Origin: Zhongshania aliphaticivorans
GTDB taxonomy: Bacteria; Pseudomonadota; Gammaproteobacteria; Pseudomonadales; Spongiibacteraceae
DNA: 64,000 nt
Assembly (NCBI RefSeq): GCF_902705875.1
Contig: NZ_CACSIK010000001.1
Coordinates: 1,233,994 to 1,297,993 of the forward strand
Direction of reading: 5' to 3'
Each line of letters starts with the position of its first letter. The stretch's first letter is position 1. This document shows, one piece after another, positions 9,970 to 20,183 of this stretch. A program made the translations under genes and the position numbers. The notes under the pieces are model-generated. The model saw only the letters and a list, made by a program, of their open reading frames with translations. It made no database searches and had not been told where the DNA came from.

Positions 9970-10855
9970 ACTCACCATAATTGGTTTAGGCCTAATGGGT
10001 GGTTCATTGGCCAAAGCGCTAAAGGCGCAACAAGCTGTTAGCGAGGTTGTTGCAACTGGACGTCGTGTTGAGTCACTTGAGCGTGGTTTGCAGCTTGGGG
10101 TTATTGATTCTTATAGTTTAGATATGGCGGAGGCTGTTGCCGACGCTGATGTGGTAGTAATTGCCACGCCCACATTGATTGCTGAAAAAATCATGCTGGA
10201 ATTGGCACCATTGATGACGCCCAATATGATCGTGACTGATGTGGCGAGCGTAAAAGGCAATATTGAGCGCGCAGCGGAGAAAATCTTTGGCGAAGTGCCG
10301 TCAAATTTTGTGCTGGGTCATCCTATCGCGGGTTCAGAGCAAAGCGGTGTAGATGCTGCAACCGTAGATTTGTTTCTTGACCATCGGGTTATTTTAACGC
10401 CACTAGAAAATACATCCGGTGCCGCCTTATCCCTTATTCAATCGATGTGGGAGGCCTGTGGCGCAGAGGTCGTTCGTATGGATGTGGCGGAGCACGATGC
10501 AGTGCTTGCGGCGACGAGCCACCTTCCTCATGTTTTGGCTTACACTTTGGTTGATGCACTTGCCCAAAATGGAGCCGCCGCGGATATTTTTCGGTTTGCA
10601 GCTGGTGGCTTTAGGGACTTTACCCGAATTGCCTCTAGTGATCCAACCATGTGGCATGATATTGCTTTAGCAAATCAAGCTGCGATATTGAACGGTATTG
10701 ATGGCTTTAGTGCTCATCTAAATAAGGTTCGTGCCGCTATTGCTTCAGGCGATGGTGATGCTATTTTTGCTACTTTTGATCGTGCCAAGCGCGCTCGTGA
10801 TGAACATTTTTTGGGCCAATATTTGGCTAGACAAAAAAAATCGCCTTCATCGTAA
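9947..10855 (+). CDS. tyrA: Prephenate/arogenate dehydrogenase
   Basis: A 302-residue TyrA. The NAD-binding motif IGLGLMGGSLAKAL is at residues 12-25; the catalytic histidine region GHPIAGSEQSG and the later TSHLPHVLAY helix are typical. It converts prephenate to 4-hydroxyphenylpyruvate (tyrosine pathway). The chosen ATG overlaps hisC by 23 bp; a TTG at 9959 is a possible alternative. In Pseudomonas this gene is fused to aroA; here a stop codon and about 30 bp with an AAGAGA ribosome binding site separate them, so two proteins are made. Confidence 0.94.
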   Translation: MRAALINKLTIIGLGLMGGSLAKALKAQQAVSEVVATGRRVESLERGLQLGVIDSYSLDMAEAVADADVVVIATPTLIAEKIMLELAPLMTPNMIVTDVASVKGNIERAAEKIFGEVPSNFVLGHPIAGSEQSGVDAATVDLFLDHRVILTPLENTSGAALSLIQSMWEACGAEVVRMDVAEHDAVLAATSHLPHVLAYTLVDALAQNGAAADIFRFAAGGFRDFTRIASSDPTMWHDIALANQAAILNGIDGFSAHLNKVRAAIASGDGDAIFATFDRAKRARDEHFLGQYLARQKKSPSS

Positions 10856-10885
10856 TTTCCTGATTAATTTAAAGAGAATATTAAC

Positions 10886-12187
10886 GTGGATTTCTTAATG
10901 CAACCCGGTGGTCAAATACGTGGCAAGGCCCGTGTCCCCGGTGACAAATCAATGTCTCATCGCTCCATTATGCTTGGTTCGATTGCCGATGGCGTGACCA
11001 CGGTAGATGGTTTTCTTGAAGGTGAAGATGCCTTGTCAACGCTTAATGCTTTTCGGGCAATGGGGGTAGAAATTGAAGGCCCAGAAAATGGTCGAGTGGT
11101 CATTCACGGTGTGGGCAGGGACGGGCTTAAGGCCCCGGTTGGCGATATCTATGTAGGTAATTCCGGTACATCTATGCGTTTGCTGGCGGGGTTGTTAGCG
11201 GGGCAGCAATTTGATGTGACGATGACCGGCGATGTGTCATTAAGCAAGCGCCCGATGGAGCGGGTTGCGGCGCCTTTGCGAGAAATGGGCGCAGTGGTAG
11301 AAACCGCTGAAGGTGGGCGTCCGCCTCTAACTTTACGGGGTGGTCAGTCATTAAAAGCGATTGATTATGTGTTGCCGATGGCGAGCGCGCAGGTGAAATC
11401 TTGCGTGTTGTTGGCGGGCTTATATGCCGAAGGTGAGACCCGTACGACAGAGCCAGCGCCAACACGTGATCACAGTGAGCGTATGTTGCGCGGATTTGGT
11501 TACAAAGTTGACGTTGATGGCCCGGTAGCGAAGTTACAGGGTGGTGGACGTTTAAGTGCGGTGCATATAGATGTGCCAGCGGATATTTCTTCAGCGGCTT
11601 TCTTTATGGTGGCGGCAAGTATTACACCGAATGCAGACTTAACTTTGGAGCATGTTGGAATTAACCCAACGCGGGTTGGTGTGATTAATATTCTGCGTGC
11701 CATGGGTGGCGATATTACCGTCTTTAATGAGCGAGAGGTCGGCGGCGAGCCGGTGGCGGATATCCGTATTTGTTACGCCCAGCTTAAGGGTATCAATATT
11801 CCTGAAGATCAAGTACCTCTGGCAATAGATGAGTTTCCGGTGCTGTTTGTGGCAGCTGCCTGTGCTGAGGGGCAAACCGTGCTCACCGGTGCCGAAGAGT
11901 TGAGAGTTAAAGAAAGCGATCGCATTCAAGTAATGGCAGACGGGCTGCAAGCGATGGGTATTAGTGCTGAGCCAACTGTCGACGGCGTTGTCATTCAGGG
12001 TGGTCAAATTACTGGGGCAACGGTTGATAGTCATCACGATCACCGTATTGCGATGTCTTTTGCGGTAGCCTCGTTGCGCGCGACAGCGCCTATTAAAGTC
12101 ACAGGCTGCGACAATGTGGCAACCTCGTTTCCTAACTTTGTCGCCTTGGCCTCGGGTTTGGGCATGAACATAGAAGTGCAAGCATGA
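10886..12187 (+). CDS. aroA: 3-phosphoshikimate 1-carboxyvinyltransferase (EPSP synthase)
   Basis: A 433-residue EPSP synthase of the shikimate pathway, transferring enolpyruvate from PEP to shikimate-3-phosphate. Visible family blocks are [11 protein letters not shown] (phosphate/PEP-binding Lys), GNSGTSMRL, the IDEFP active-site Asp segment and KESDRI. The GTG at 10886 is well placed after AAGAGA; an ATG four codons later is an alternative. Its stop overlaps the cmk start (ATGA), indicating coupled translation. Confidence 0.96.
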   Translation: MDFLMQPGGQIRGKARVPGDKSMSHRSIMLGSIADGVTTVDGFLEGEDALSTLNAFRAMGVEIEGPENGRVVIHGVGRDGLKAPVGDIYVGNSGTSMRLLAGLLAGQQFDVTMTGDVSLSKRPMERVAAPLREMGAVVETAEGGRPPLTLRGGQSLKAIDYVLPMASAQVKSCVLLAGLYAEGETRTTEPAPTRDHSERMLRGFGYKVDVDGPVAKLQGGGRLSAVHIDVPADISSAAFFMVAASITPNADLTLEHVGINPTRVGVINILRAMGGDITVFNEREVGGEPVADIRICYAQLKGINIPEDQVPLAIDEFPVLFVAAACAEGQTVLTGAEELRVKESDRIQVMADGLQAMGISAEPTVDGVVIQGGQITGATVDSHHDHRIAMSFAVASLRATAPIKVTGCDNVATSFPNFVALASGLGMNIEVQA

Positions 12188-12885
12188 GCGAAAAGATTTC
12201 ATTGTCTGCGCCGGTAATTGCAATTGACGGTCCTAGTGGTTCTGGCAAGGGGACGCTTTGCCAAAAGTTAGCTCAGCACTTGGGCTGGCATTTGTTGGAT
12301 AGCGGTGCTTTATACCGTCTAGTCGGGATGGCGGCAGATAAACATGGCTGCGCCTTTGATGATGAGGCCGCTATCGCAAAATTGGCTGCAAATTTAGATG
12401 TCGAGTTTGTTGCCGGTGAACCGGGAGAACCCACGCGGGTATTGCTGGAAGGTGAGGATGTCAGCGGCGATTTACGCACTGAAACCACCGGTATGTTGGC
12501 GTCTAAAGTGGCTGTATTGCCCGCTGTGCGCAGTGCTTTATTAGGTCGCCAGCGCGATTTTGCACAGGCGCCAGGTTTGGTTGCTGACGGTCGAGATATG
12601 GGGACGGTGGTGTTTACCAGTGCGCCAGTCAAGATCTTTTTGACGGCAAGTGCCGAAGAGCGGGCTGATCGACGCTATCTGCAGTTGAAATCAAAGGGCG
12701 ATGATGTTAATCTCGCGGCCCTTTTAGGGGAGATCCGCGCGCGCGACAAGCGTGATTCCGAGCGCGAACTGGCTCCTTTAAAGCCCGCAGAAGACGCTGT
12801 TCAGCTTGATAGCAGTGGTTTGGGTATAGATGAAGTGTTTGATCGAGTGTTGGCGGAAGTCAACGCTCGTCTTATTGGTTTGTAA
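12184..12885 (+). CDS. cmk: Cytidylate kinase
   Basis: A 233-residue (d)CMP kinase. The P-loop GPSGSGKGT is at residues 16-24, followed by the [11 protein letters not shown]-binding segment, [12 protein letters not shown], and the ERADRRY lid. It recycles CMP/dCMP to the diphosphates. It overlaps aroA by 4 bp and precedes rpsA, the usual cmk-rpsA pairing in proteobacteria. Confidence 0.96.
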   Translation: MSEKISLSAPVIAIDGPSGSGKGTLCQKLAQHLGWHLLDSGALYRLVGMAADKHGCAFDDEAAIAKLAANLDVEFVAGEPGEPTRVLLEGEDVSGDLRTETTGMLASKVAVLPAVRSALLGRQRDFAQAPGLVADGRDMGTVVFTSAPVKIFLTASAEERADRRYLQLKSKGDDVNLAALLGEIRARDKRDSERELAPLKPAEDAVQLDSSGLGIDEVFDRVLAEVNARLIGL

Positions 12886-12958
12886 AAAAGCAAACTAAAA
12901 AACCGTCGCAAACAGCGCAAATACCAGCTGGCGTTGTATTGAGGCAATATGAATTGAC

Positions 12959-12979
12959 CCGTGTAAGCTGGATACACGG
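12959..12979 (+). promoter_or_regulatory. Hairpin in the rpsA leader
   Basis: Perfect 7-bp inverted repeat CCGTGTA/TACACGG with a 7-nt loop, 45 bp upstream of the rpsA ATG and in the 138-bp cmk-rpsA gap. Structured leaders that mediate S1 autoregulation are known for rpsA in enterobacteria; whether this hairpin plays that part here is inference. Confidence 0.35.
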
Positions 12980-13023
12980 CGATACGGTGGCGTTGCCACT
13001 ATTAAATACTCAGGTAATGACTA

Positions 13024-14703
13024 ATGAGCGAGAGCTTTGCTGATCTATTTGAAGAAAGTTTAAAAACCATTGATATGAAACCCGGTTCAATTGTGACCGG
13101 CGTTGTTATTGATATCGACAGTGATTGGGTTACTGTCCATGCGGGACTGAAATCAGAGGGTGTTATTCCTCGCGAGCAGTTTCTGAGCGAGAGCGGTGAA
13201 TTCGTTCTGGCTATTGGTGACGAAGTTCAAGTTGCTCTAGAGTCTGTAGAAGATGGCTTTGGCGAAACTAAACTGTCACGCGAGAAAGCTAAGCGCGCCG
13301 AAGCGTGGACCACACTTGAAGCAGCTTATGAAGCTGAAGAAACTGTTGTCGGTATTATAAATGGTAAGGTTAAAGGCGGTTTCACTGTTGATATCAACAG
13401 CATTCGCGCTTTCTTACCTGGTTCATTGGTTGATGTTCGTCCAGTTCGCGATACCGCGCACTTGGAAGGCAAAGAGCTTGAATTCAAAGTCATTAAGCTG
13501 GACCAGAAACGCAACAACGTGGTTGTTTCGCGTCGTGCCGTTCTTGAGAGTGTAAACAGTGAAGAGCGCGAAGCGCTGCTGGAATCTCTGCAAGAAGGTA
13601 TGGTTGTTAAAGGTATCGTTAAAAACTTGACCGACTACGGTGCTTTCGTAGATTTGGGTGGTATTGACGGCCTGTTACACATTACAGATATGGCTTGGAA
13701 GCGTATTAAGCATCCAAGTGAAATCGTTGAAGTAGGTCAAGAAATTGACGTGCGCATTCTTAAGTTTGACCGTGAGCGTAACCGCGTATCATTGGGTCTG
13801 AAGCAACTTGGCGAAGATCCTTGGGTTGCTATCAAAGCGCGTTACCCAGAAAACTCTCGTGTTAAAGCTAAGGTGACTAACCTTACTGACTACGGTTGTT
13901 TTGCTGAGATCGAAGAAGGCGTTGAAGGTTTGGTTCACGTTTCTGAAATGGATTGGACTAACAAAAACATCCACCCATCTAAAGTCGTTCAAGTTGGCGA
14001 TGAAGTAGAAGTGATGATTTTGGATATCGACGAAGAGCGTCGTCGTATTTCTTTGGGTATCAAGCAGTGTCAACAAAACCCATGGGATGCCTTCGGTGGT
14101 CAATTCACTAAAGGTGACAAAATTAAGGGTGCGATCAAGTCGATCACTGACTTCGGTATCTTTATCGGTCTAGATGGCAACATCGACGGTCTGGTTCACT
14201 TGTCAGACATTTCTTGGAACGAAACTGGCGAAGAAGCCGTACGTAAGTTCAAGAAAGGTGATGAGATTGAAACAGTTATTCTGTCAATCGACCCTGAGCG
14301 CGAGCGTATCTCTCTAGGTATTAAGCAGCTAGAAGATGACCCGTTCTCTAATTACGTTGCAGAAAATGACAAAGGCGCCATTGTAAATGGTGTTGTTAAA
14401 GAAGTTGATGCAAAAGCTGCTGTTGTTGTGCTGAGTGAAGAAGTTGAGGGCGTACTAAAAGCGTCTGAAATCAGCCGTGACAAAGTTGAAGATGCACGTA
14501 ACGTCTTAAAAGTTGGTGATGCTGTTGAAGTTAAAATCATCAGTGTGGATCGCAAAAATCGTGCAATGACTTTGTCTATTAAGGCGAAGGATGTTGACGA
14601 TGAGAAGGAAGCGGTTAAATCACTACGTGAGAAAGAAGTCGAAACTGCTGCTCCAGCAACTATCGGTGACTTGATCAAAGCTCAGATGGAAAGCAAAGAC
14701 TAA
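13024..14703 (+). CDS. rpsA: 30S ribosomal protein S1
   Basis: A 559-residue S1, essentially the standard length (E. coli 557). Six S1/OB-fold repeats are visible; repeats three to six each carry the [10 protein letters not shown] / [10 protein letters not shown] pattern followed by [12 protein letters not shown] and RISLGIKQ segments. It anchors mRNA on the 30S subunit. Codon use is noticeably biased, as expected of a highly expressed gene. It follows cmk and precedes ihfB. Confidence 0.98.
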   Translation: MSESFADLFEESLKTIDMKPGSIVTGVVIDIDSDWVTVHAGLKSEGVIPREQFLSESGEFVLAIGDEVQVALESVEDGFGETKLSREKAKRAEAWTTLEAAYEAEETVVGIINGKVKGGFTVDINSIRAFLPGSLVDVRPVRDTAHLEGKELEFKVIKLDQKRNNVVVSRRAVLESVNSEEREALLESLQEGMVVKGIVKNLTDYGAFVDLGGIDGLLHITDMAWKRIKHPSEIVEVGQEIDVRILKFDRERNRVSLGLKQLGEDPWVAIKARYPENSRVKAKVTNLTDYGCFAEIEEGVEGLVHVSEMDWTNKNIHPSKVVQVGDEVEVMILDIDEERRRISLGIKQCQQNPWDAFGGQFTKGDKIKGAIKSITDFGIFIGLDGNIDGLVHLSDISWNETGEEAVRKFKKGDEIETVILSIDPERERISLGIKQLEDDPFSNYVAENDKGAIVNGVVKEVDAKAAVVVLSEEVEGVLKASEISRDKVEDARNVLKVGDAVEVKIISVDRKNRAMTLSIKAKDVDDEKEAVKSLREKEVETAAPATIGDLIKAQMESKD

Positions 14704-14723
14704 TCTCTTTGGTCTGAACTGAA

Positions 14724-14758
14724 GTTACGAGCATTTAGTTTCACTAAATGCTCGTAAC
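14724..14758 (+). repeat. Perfect 16-bp hairpin after rpsA, no T-tract
   Basis: GTTACGAGCATTTAGT is followed after 3 nt by its exact reverse complement, so the transcript can form a 16-bp stem. It starts 20 bp after the rpsA stop. No run of T follows, so it is not a standard intrinsic terminator; mRNA 3'-end stabilisation or partial attenuation before ihfB is more likely. Confidence 0.6.
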
Positions 14759-14823
14759 TATCTGGCTTATATGCAAAAAAATGCTAAGCTAGGCTTGAGG
14801 GTTGGAAACAACGGGAACAAGCA

Positions 14824-15120
14824 ATGACCAAATCTGAATTAATCGAATTGATTACCGAGCGTCAGCCTCAGTTGTCCCATAAGGATGTTGAGTTGGCTGT
14901 GAAAACCATGATTGAACATATGTCGACGGTTTTGGCTACTGGTGATCGTATTGAGATACGAGGCTTTGGCAGTTTTTCTCTGCATTACCGAGAACCACGA
15001 ATGGGGCGCAACCCCAAAACGGGTGATACGGTAGAGCTACCCGGTAAATATGTTCCGCATTTTAAGCCAGGTAAGGAATTGCGTGAACGCGTTAATTTGA
15101 GCCTGCAGTCTGGCTCTTGA
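14824..15120 (+). CDS. ihfB: Integration host factor subunit beta
   Basis: A 98-residue HU/IHF-family DNA-bending protein. The signature region [22 protein letters not shown] holds the beta-arm with its intercalating proline. It pairs with IhfA, which is also in this window at 37222. Position right after rpsA is the conserved one. IHF is the usual DNA-bending partner for sigma-54 promoters such as those proposed at 56777 and 58312. Confidence 0.96.
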   Translation: MTKSELIELITERQPQLSHKDVELAVKTMIEHMSTVLATGDRIEIRGFGSFSLHYREPRMGRNPKTGDTVELPGKYVPHFKPGKELRERVNLSLQSGS

Positions 15121-15149
15121 TGCCAGTGCTGCTAGCGTTATGTTTATAG

Positions 15150-15184
15150 AAACGGTATGGTCATTGATCATATCGTTTTTTTTT
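15150..15184 (+). terminator. Rho-independent terminator after ihfB
   Basis: Thirteen-base stem (AAACGGTATGGTC against GATCATATCGTTT, two G-U pairs) with an ATT loop, running straight into nine T residues. It closes the rpsA-ihfB unit ahead of lapA. Confidence 0.8.
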
Positions 15185-15197
15185 GGGAAGTGATTAG

Positions 15198-15488
15198 ATG
15201 CGCCTGATCCGTACGATTTTAGTGCTAATCCTTTTGATAATGGTACTGGCTGTTGGCTTGTTGTTTACAATCCAAAATGATGCCCTTGTACCGTTGAACG
15301 TACTGGTTGCAGAACTTCCTGCGCAACGTTTATCTACTTGGATAATTTTGGCGTTCTTTGTCGGTGGGGTTGCGGGTCTAGCTGCTAGCTCGGTTGTTAT
15401 TCTTCGTTTACAGGCTTCACGGCTTCGTTTACGTCGTCTAGTTAATGCTCCTAAAACTAAACCCCGAACACAGGTGACCAGTAGCTAA
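15198..15488 (+). CDS. lapA: Lipopolysaccharide assembly protein A (DUF1049)
   Basis: A 96-residue inner-membrane protein with two transmembrane helices (about 5-24 and 46-68) and a basic C-terminal tail, the LapA/YciS layout. The segment FTIQNDALVPLNVLV matches the DUF1049 core. It works with LapB in balancing LPS synthesis through LpxC stability (known in E. coli). GGGAAGTGA serves as ribosome binding site, and lapB follows after 6 bp. Confidence 0.88.
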   Translation: MRLIRTILVLILLIMVLAVGLLFTIQNDALVPLNVLVAELPAQRLSTWIILAFFVGGVAGLAASSVVILRLQASRLRLRRLVNAPKTKPRTQVTSS

Positions 15489-15494
15489 TCAGGG

Positions 15495-16691
15495 ATGAGT
15501 GAGGAAATAGTTCAATTTTTTATCATTCTAGTTGCGGTGGCGAGTGGGTGGCTACTAGGGTATTGGTATCGTCCAAAACAGAAAGGCTCGGTCACGGATG
15601 ACACTGCAAGCTCGTATTATAAGGGCCTGAATTACTTGCTAAGCGAGCAAGCTGGCGCAGCGGTGATGACCGTTATCAATGAATTACCCGTGAATATTGA
15701 AACCCTCCCCACGCACCTTGCGCTAGGCAATTTAATGCGCAGCAAGGGTGAAGTAGAAGGGGCGATACGTATTCATCAGAATTTATTGTCGCGACCAAGT
15801 TTACCTAAAGATAAGTTGTATCAGGTTCACCTTGAGCTTGCGAGGGATTATATATCTGCGGGCTTATTTGATCGTGCAGAGCGCTTACTTAGGGATGTCG
15901 TGGATGAGTCCACGCTATATCGCTCTGAGGCTTTGACGCATTTACAAAATATTTATCAAAGTGAAAAAGACTGGGATCAAGCTATCGCAGTGGCACGTTT
16001 ACGTCTACCGCAGAAGCATTGGCTTAAAAAACAGGCTGTTGCGACCGCGGCAGATCGAGCCGTAGAGTGCTCGTTGAGTCATTATTATTGTGAAAAAGCA
16101 CAACGTTTAGTGTACTCGCGCGATTTTAAGTTGGCTTCTAAAGAGCTGCAGGACGCCCGTTATTTCGATAATCAAAATGTTAGGTCTTTGCTGTTGTCTG
16201 CACATATTGCGATTCAAGAAAAAAAGCCTCAACTTGCTCTCGACCTTCTTCAATCAATACTAGAAAATCAGCCAGCGTATGCAAGTGAAGTCCTACCCTT
16301 ATTTCGAGAGGCCTTTACACATCTCGGTAACCGAACTCAATACCTGCATGCTCTGCGAAGAATTGTCGAGAAGGTGAACTGCACGGCGTTTATTATTGAA
16401 TGCGCAGATGTTATAGCTGAGTGCGATGGGTCAGAGGCTGCTGAGCGATATTTACACGAGGCATCAATGCAACGCCCAACTACGGGTTTATTGGCTGCGG
16501 TGCTTGAGCGTTCTCCGAATGAGCTAAGTTCGACTGTTTTAACCCAGCAGTTTTTGCAACAACTTAAGGCAGAGCGGCCTAGTTATCGGTGTCGACATTG
16601 CGGTTTTTCGGGGCAAAAGCTGCACTGGCTGTGTCCGAGCTGTGAGCAGTGGGGTACCATTGCGCCCATTCGTGGTATACAAGGTGATTAA
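15495..16691 (+). CDS. lapB: Lipopolysaccharide assembly protein B (TPR, rubredoxin-like)
   Basis: A 398-residue LapB/YciM: an N-terminal membrane anchor (about 7-24), a long TPR array, and a C-terminal rubredoxin-type zinc knuckle with CRHCG and CPSC cysteine pairs. In E. coli it promotes FtsH-dependent degradation of LpxC and so limits LPS synthesis. Length (E. coli 389) and the neighbouring lapA and pyrF reproduce the known lapA-lapB-pyrF operon. Confidence 0.95.
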   Translation: MSEEIVQFFIILVAVASGWLLGYWYRPKQKGSVTDDTASSYYKGLNYLLSEQAGAAVMTVINELPVNIETLPTHLALGNLMRSKGEVEGAIRIHQNLLSRPSLPKDKLYQVHLELARDYISAGLFDRAERLLRDVVDESTLYRSEALTHLQNIYQSEKDWDQAIAVARLRLPQKHWLKKQAVATAADRAVECSLSHYYCEKAQRLVYSRDFKLASKELQDARYFDNQNVRSLLLSAHIAIQEKKPQLALDLLQSILENQPAYASEVLPLFREAFTHLGNRTQYLHALRRIVEKVNCTAFIIECADVIAECDGSEAAERYLHEASMQRPTTGLLAAVLERSPNELSSTVLTQQFLQQLKAERPSYRCRHCGFSGQKLHWLCPSCEQWGTIAPIRGIQGD

Positions 16692-16700
16692 ACGATTATT

Positions 16701-17402
16701 ATGACTGAAAAATCTCCACTCATTGTTGCGTTAGATTTTGCTGTTCGCACCGAGCTTGATGCCTTTGTTGAGCAGCTTGATCCATCCTTATGTCGCCTTA
16801 AAGTAGGCAAAGAACTTTTTACCTTGTATGGGCCTGAGGTGGTAAGAGACCTTCAGCAACGTGGTTTCGAGATTTTTCTTGATTTAAAGTTTCATGATAT
16901 TCCCAATACGACAGCCGCGGCTGTTGCTGCTGCAGCAGATCTGGGAGTGTGGATGGTGAATGTCCATGCGTCCGGTGGGGCTAAGATGATGTCGGCGGCA
17001 AAATCGGCCTTGCTCCCGTTTGGAAATGATGCGCCCTTATTAATTGCAGTTACTGTGTTAACGTCAATGCAAAGCGAGGACTTACGGGCTGTTGGTGTCA
17101 ATAATGAGGCTGTGGACCAGGTGAGCCGGTTGGCATCCTTGACGGCAGAAAGCGGTTTAGATGGTGTTGTTTGCTCTGCTCAAGAAGTGTTTGTGTTGCG
17201 CAATATTGTTCCTAAGGAATTTTTGCTTGTTACCCCAGGTATTAGACCTGAGGGCAGTGAGCGGGGAGATCAGCAAAGAGTGGCAACGCCCGTTGAAGCG
17301 CTTGCTCAAGGAAGCAATTATTTGGTGATTGGTAGGCCGATTACTCGCAGTGCCGACCCGCTGGCTACTCTCAAAGAAATCAACGCCTCCTTAGGCTATT
17401 AA
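16701..17402 (+). CDS. pyrF: Orotidine 5'-phosphate decarboxylase
   Basis: A 233-residue OMP decarboxylase, final step of UMP synthesis. The catalytic tetrad region [12 protein letters not shown] (Asp-Lys-Asp), the N-terminal VALDF, KVGKELF, and the phosphate-binding TPGIRPEGS and VIGRPIT blocks are all present. It follows lapB by 9 bp, the usual lapAB-pyrF arrangement. Confidence 0.97.
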   Translation: MTEKSPLIVALDFAVRTELDAFVEQLDPSLCRLKVGKELFTLYGPEVVRDLQQRGFEIFLDLKFHDIPNTTAAAVAAAADLGVWMVNVHASGGAKMMSAAKSALLPFGNDAPLLIAVTVLTSMQSEDLRAVGVNNEAVDQVSRLASLTAESGLDGVVCSAQEVFVLRNIVPKEFLLVTPGIRPEGSERGDQQRVATPVEALAQGSNYLVIGRPITRSADPLATLKEINASLGY

Positions 17403-17436
17403 TTAGTTATAAATCATTTAAAGAAAGGAATTTTCC

Positions 17437-18408
17437 ATGGCAGTAATTGATGTATTTAATGGCGATGCTGATGGTTTGTGTGCATTGGTCCAGTTGCGTA
17501 ATGCCAGTCCACAGGACAGTGTTTTGGTTACCGGCGTAAAGAGAGATATTAATTTACTAGCTCGTGTAGAAGCGCAACCGGGTGATCAGTTGACAGTGTT
17601 AGATGTGTCATTGGATAAAAACCGTGATGGATTGGGCTTGGCATTAGAGGCTGGGGCTGAGGTAGTTTACGTTGATCATCATTTTGCTGGAGAAATCCCT
17701 GAGCATGATAATTTAACCGTAAATATCAATCCTGCCGCCGACGTTTGTACAAGCTTACTCGTTAATGGCATGTTAAAGGGGCAATATGCCGAATGGGCGG
17801 TCGTTGGTGCATTTGGAGATAACCTCAGAAATAGCGCAATGGCAGTCGCAAAGAATTTAGCACTAAGCGAGGTGGAGCTGGAACAGCTTGAAAACCTAGG
17901 TATATATCTTAATTACAATGGCTATGGGGCAAGTATAGACGATCTTCATTTTGACCCCGCCGATTTATATCGTCGAATTGCTCTTTATGCGAGCCCGCGA
18001 CAATTTATGAAGGAAGCGGCGGATACCTTTTCTCAACTTGAAGAAGGGTATAAAAATGATATGCGTGCTGCGAGTCAGTTACCCGCATTACATGCCGACG
18101 ATGTAGCTGCTGTATTTATCTTGCCAAATGAGCGCTGGGCCAGACGGGTTAGTGGTGTATATAGCAACGATTTAGCCAATGATTTTCCTGATCGGGCCCA
18201 TGCGGTGCTTACTGAAAAGGATAACGGCAACTATCTAGTTAGTATTCGTGCACCGCTTAATAACAAGCGTGGTGCTGATGAGTTTTGTCGACAGTTTCCT
18301 ACCGGTGGTGGTCGCGCAGCTGCGGCGGGTATTAATGATTTGTCGGGCACGAATCTAAATAATTTTGTGACGCAATTTCAGTCGTTCTATCGGGGTTTGT
18401 CTAACTAA
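17437..18408 (+). CDS. DHH-family phosphoesterase
   Basis: A 323-residue protein with the DHH/DHHA1 layout: N-terminal metal-binding Asp motif FNGDADGLCAL, a central YVDHHFAG (the DHH motif), and a C-terminal glycine-rich PTGGGRAAAAG segment as in DHHA1 domains. Such enzymes hydrolyse phosphodiester or pyrophosphate bonds (oligoribonuclease-like, cyclic dinucleotides); the substrate cannot be assigned here. AGGAA precedes the ATG. It is common next to pyrF in pseudomonad-like genomes, and is separated from the next permease by 2 bp, so the two are probably co-transcribed. Confidence 0.8.
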   Translation: MAVIDVFNGDADGLCALVQLRNASPQDSVLVTGVKRDINLLARVEAQPGDQLTVLDVSLDKNRDGLGLALEAGAEVVYVDHHFAGEIPEHDNLTVNINPAADVCTSLLVNGMLKGQYAEWAVVGAFGDNLRNSAMAVAKNLALSEVELEQLENLGIYLNYNGYGASIDDLHFDPADLYRRIALYASPRQFMKEAADTFSQLEEGYKNDMRAASQLPALHADDVAAVFILPNERWARRVSGVYSNDLANDFPDRAHAVLTEKDNGNYLVSIRAPLNNKRGADEFCRQFPTGGGRAAAAGINDLSGTNLNNFVTQFQSFYRGLSN

Positions 18409-18410
18409 CT

Positions 18411-20183
18411 ATGTTCACTACTGAAGCATGGATTGCCCTGAGTGTCATTGCCGGATGTTTGCTTACCTTAATTTTTAGTCGGCGTCCTCCTGATATGGTT
18501 TTGTGTGGTGGTGTTGTGATACTGCTGCTGCTTGGAGTGTTAACGCCGAAAGAAGCGCTGGCGGGAATGGCTAATGAGGGTATGGTTACCGTTGGGGTCT
18601 TGTTTATCGTCGCCCAAGCCTTGTCTGAAACGGGGGTTGTTAATTGGATATCGTTGAATGTCTTAGGGCGTCCTAAGTCGACGAGTATGGCGCAGTTTCG
18701 ATTAATGGCACCCGTTGCAATATTCAGCTCTATATTAAATAACACCCCTGTAGTGGCAATGATGATTCCCGCTGTACGTGATTGGGCTAAGCGAAACCAA
18801 CTTGCAGTATCGCAATTAATGATTCCATTAAGTTACGCCGCGATTGTGGGCGGGACGTGCACTTTGGTGGGTACCAGCACTAATTTAGTCGTGAATGGGA
18901 TGATGATAGAAAGTCTGCCAGATCAGACTTTAGGTATGTTTGATTTAGCGTGGATAGGTTTGCCCTGTGTTATTTTAGTTTTGATTTTTACTCTTTTGAC
19001 CAGCCGCTATCTACTGCCAATTAACCATAGTCAAGATGAACGTTTTGGTGATACTCGACAGTATATTGTCGAGATGTTGGTTGAACCGCAGAGTCCAATG
19101 ATTGGGCAGTCAATTGAAGAGGCTGGCCTGAGACAGTTGCCGGCGATGTTTCTTATTGAGATTGTTCGTGACGAACGGCTTATGACGGTGGTGTCGCCCA
19201 AAGAAATTTTGATGGCCGGCGACAGACTAATATTTGCTGGCGATGTTCGTTCTGTGGTGGATCTAAAGAATTTTCATGGTTTGCGATTAGCCGAGGATCA
19301 AGCGTTTAAATTGGGTGGGAATAATTTGTCGCGCTGTTTGGTTGAGGTTGTGATATCTCCGAACTTCCCACATTTAGGTCGCGTTATCCGTGAAATGCGA
19401 TTTAGAAATAATTATGGCGCTGCCATTATTGCTATCTCACGTAACGGTGAACACCTAAAGGGCCGGATTGGAGATTTACAGTTAGAGCCGGGGGATACCT
19501 TATTACTTGAGGCCTATGAGGACTTTGTTCCCAACCAGCGTTATTCACGTGATTTTTTATTAGTTAGTGCTATAGAAAATTCTCGTCCCGTTCGCCATGA
19601 GCATCGTGGCCGAGCGGGGTTAATAATGGCGGCAATGGTCTTGGTTGTCGCTGTGGGTTGGTTGTCGATGCTCAAGGCAGCCTTTTTGGCAGCCGGACTC
19701 ATGGTGGTAACGCGTTGTATTAGGGCGGTAGATGCACGCCGCAGTGTCGATTGGCAAATATTGTTGGTGATCGCTGCATCTATCGCATTGGGTGGGTCAT
19801 TGGAGTCAACGGGAGCTGCATCGGTAATCGCCCACGAAATCATTGCGCTTGCATCGGGCTCGCCAATGGCTACCTTGGCGGCTATTTTTGTTGTCACGAC
19901 GGTTTTTTCTGCAGTAATTTCAAATCTTGCCGCCGCAGTAATCGTATTCCCCATTGCACTGGCAGCCAGTCAACAACTTGATGTGAGCATGCTACCGTTC
20001 GCGGTTACTCTGATGATGGCAGCTTCAGCAAGTTTTGCGACGCCAATAGGCTACCAAACCAACCTCATGGTATATGGCCCCGGTGGTTACCGCTTTAGTG
20101 ACTTTTTTAAGATGGGTGTGCCGCTGACAATCATTGTGGGGGTAGTAACCGTGTTAATAGCCCCCGTTATATGGCCGTTTTAG
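18411..20183 (+). CDS. SLC13/DASS-type permease with two RCK_C (TrkA_C) domains
   Basis: A 590-residue inner-membrane transporter. About six hydrophobic helices lie at residues 1-205, a soluble middle (about 210-390) holds two tandem TrkA_C-like regulatory domains (VEMLVEPQSPMIGQSIEEAGL and VEVVISPNFPHLGRVIREMRF-type starts), and a second helix block closes the protein. The motifs NNTPVVAMMIP and GTSTNLVVNGM in the first half and SNLAAAVIVFPIA / ATPIGYQTNLMVYG in the second are the inverted-repeat signatures of the citrate/anion:sodium symporter family. Substrate unknown (sulfate, di/tricarboxylate and metal-oxyanion examples exist). Confidence 0.85.
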   Translation: MFTTEAWIALSVIAGCLLTLIFSRRPPDMVLCGGVVILLLLGVLTPKEALAGMANEGMVTVGVLFIVAQALSETGVVNWISLNVLGRPKSTSMAQFRLMAPVAIFSSILNNTPVVAMMIPAVRDWAKRNQLAVSQLMIPLSYAAIVGGTCTLVGTSTNLVVNGMMIESLPDQTLGMFDLAWIGLPCVILVLIFTLLTSRYLLPINHSQDERFGDTRQYIVEMLVEPQSPMIGQSIEEAGLRQLPAMFLIEIVRDERLMTVVSPKEILMAGDRLIFAGDVRSVVDLKNFHGLRLAEDQAFKLGGNNLSRCLVEVVISPNFPHLGRVIREMRFRNNYGAAIIAISRNGEHLKGRIGDLQLEPGDTLLLEAYEDFVPNQRYSRDFLLVSAIENSRPVRHEHRGRAGLIMAAMVLVVAVGWLSMLKAAFLAAGLMVVTRCIRAVDARRSVDWQILLVIAASIALGGSLESTGAASVIAHEIIALASGSPMATLAAIFVVTTVFSAVISNLAAAVIVFPIALAASQQLDVSMLPFAVTLMMAASASFATPIGYQTNLMVYGPGGYRFSDFFKMGVPLTIIVGVVTVLIAPVIWPF

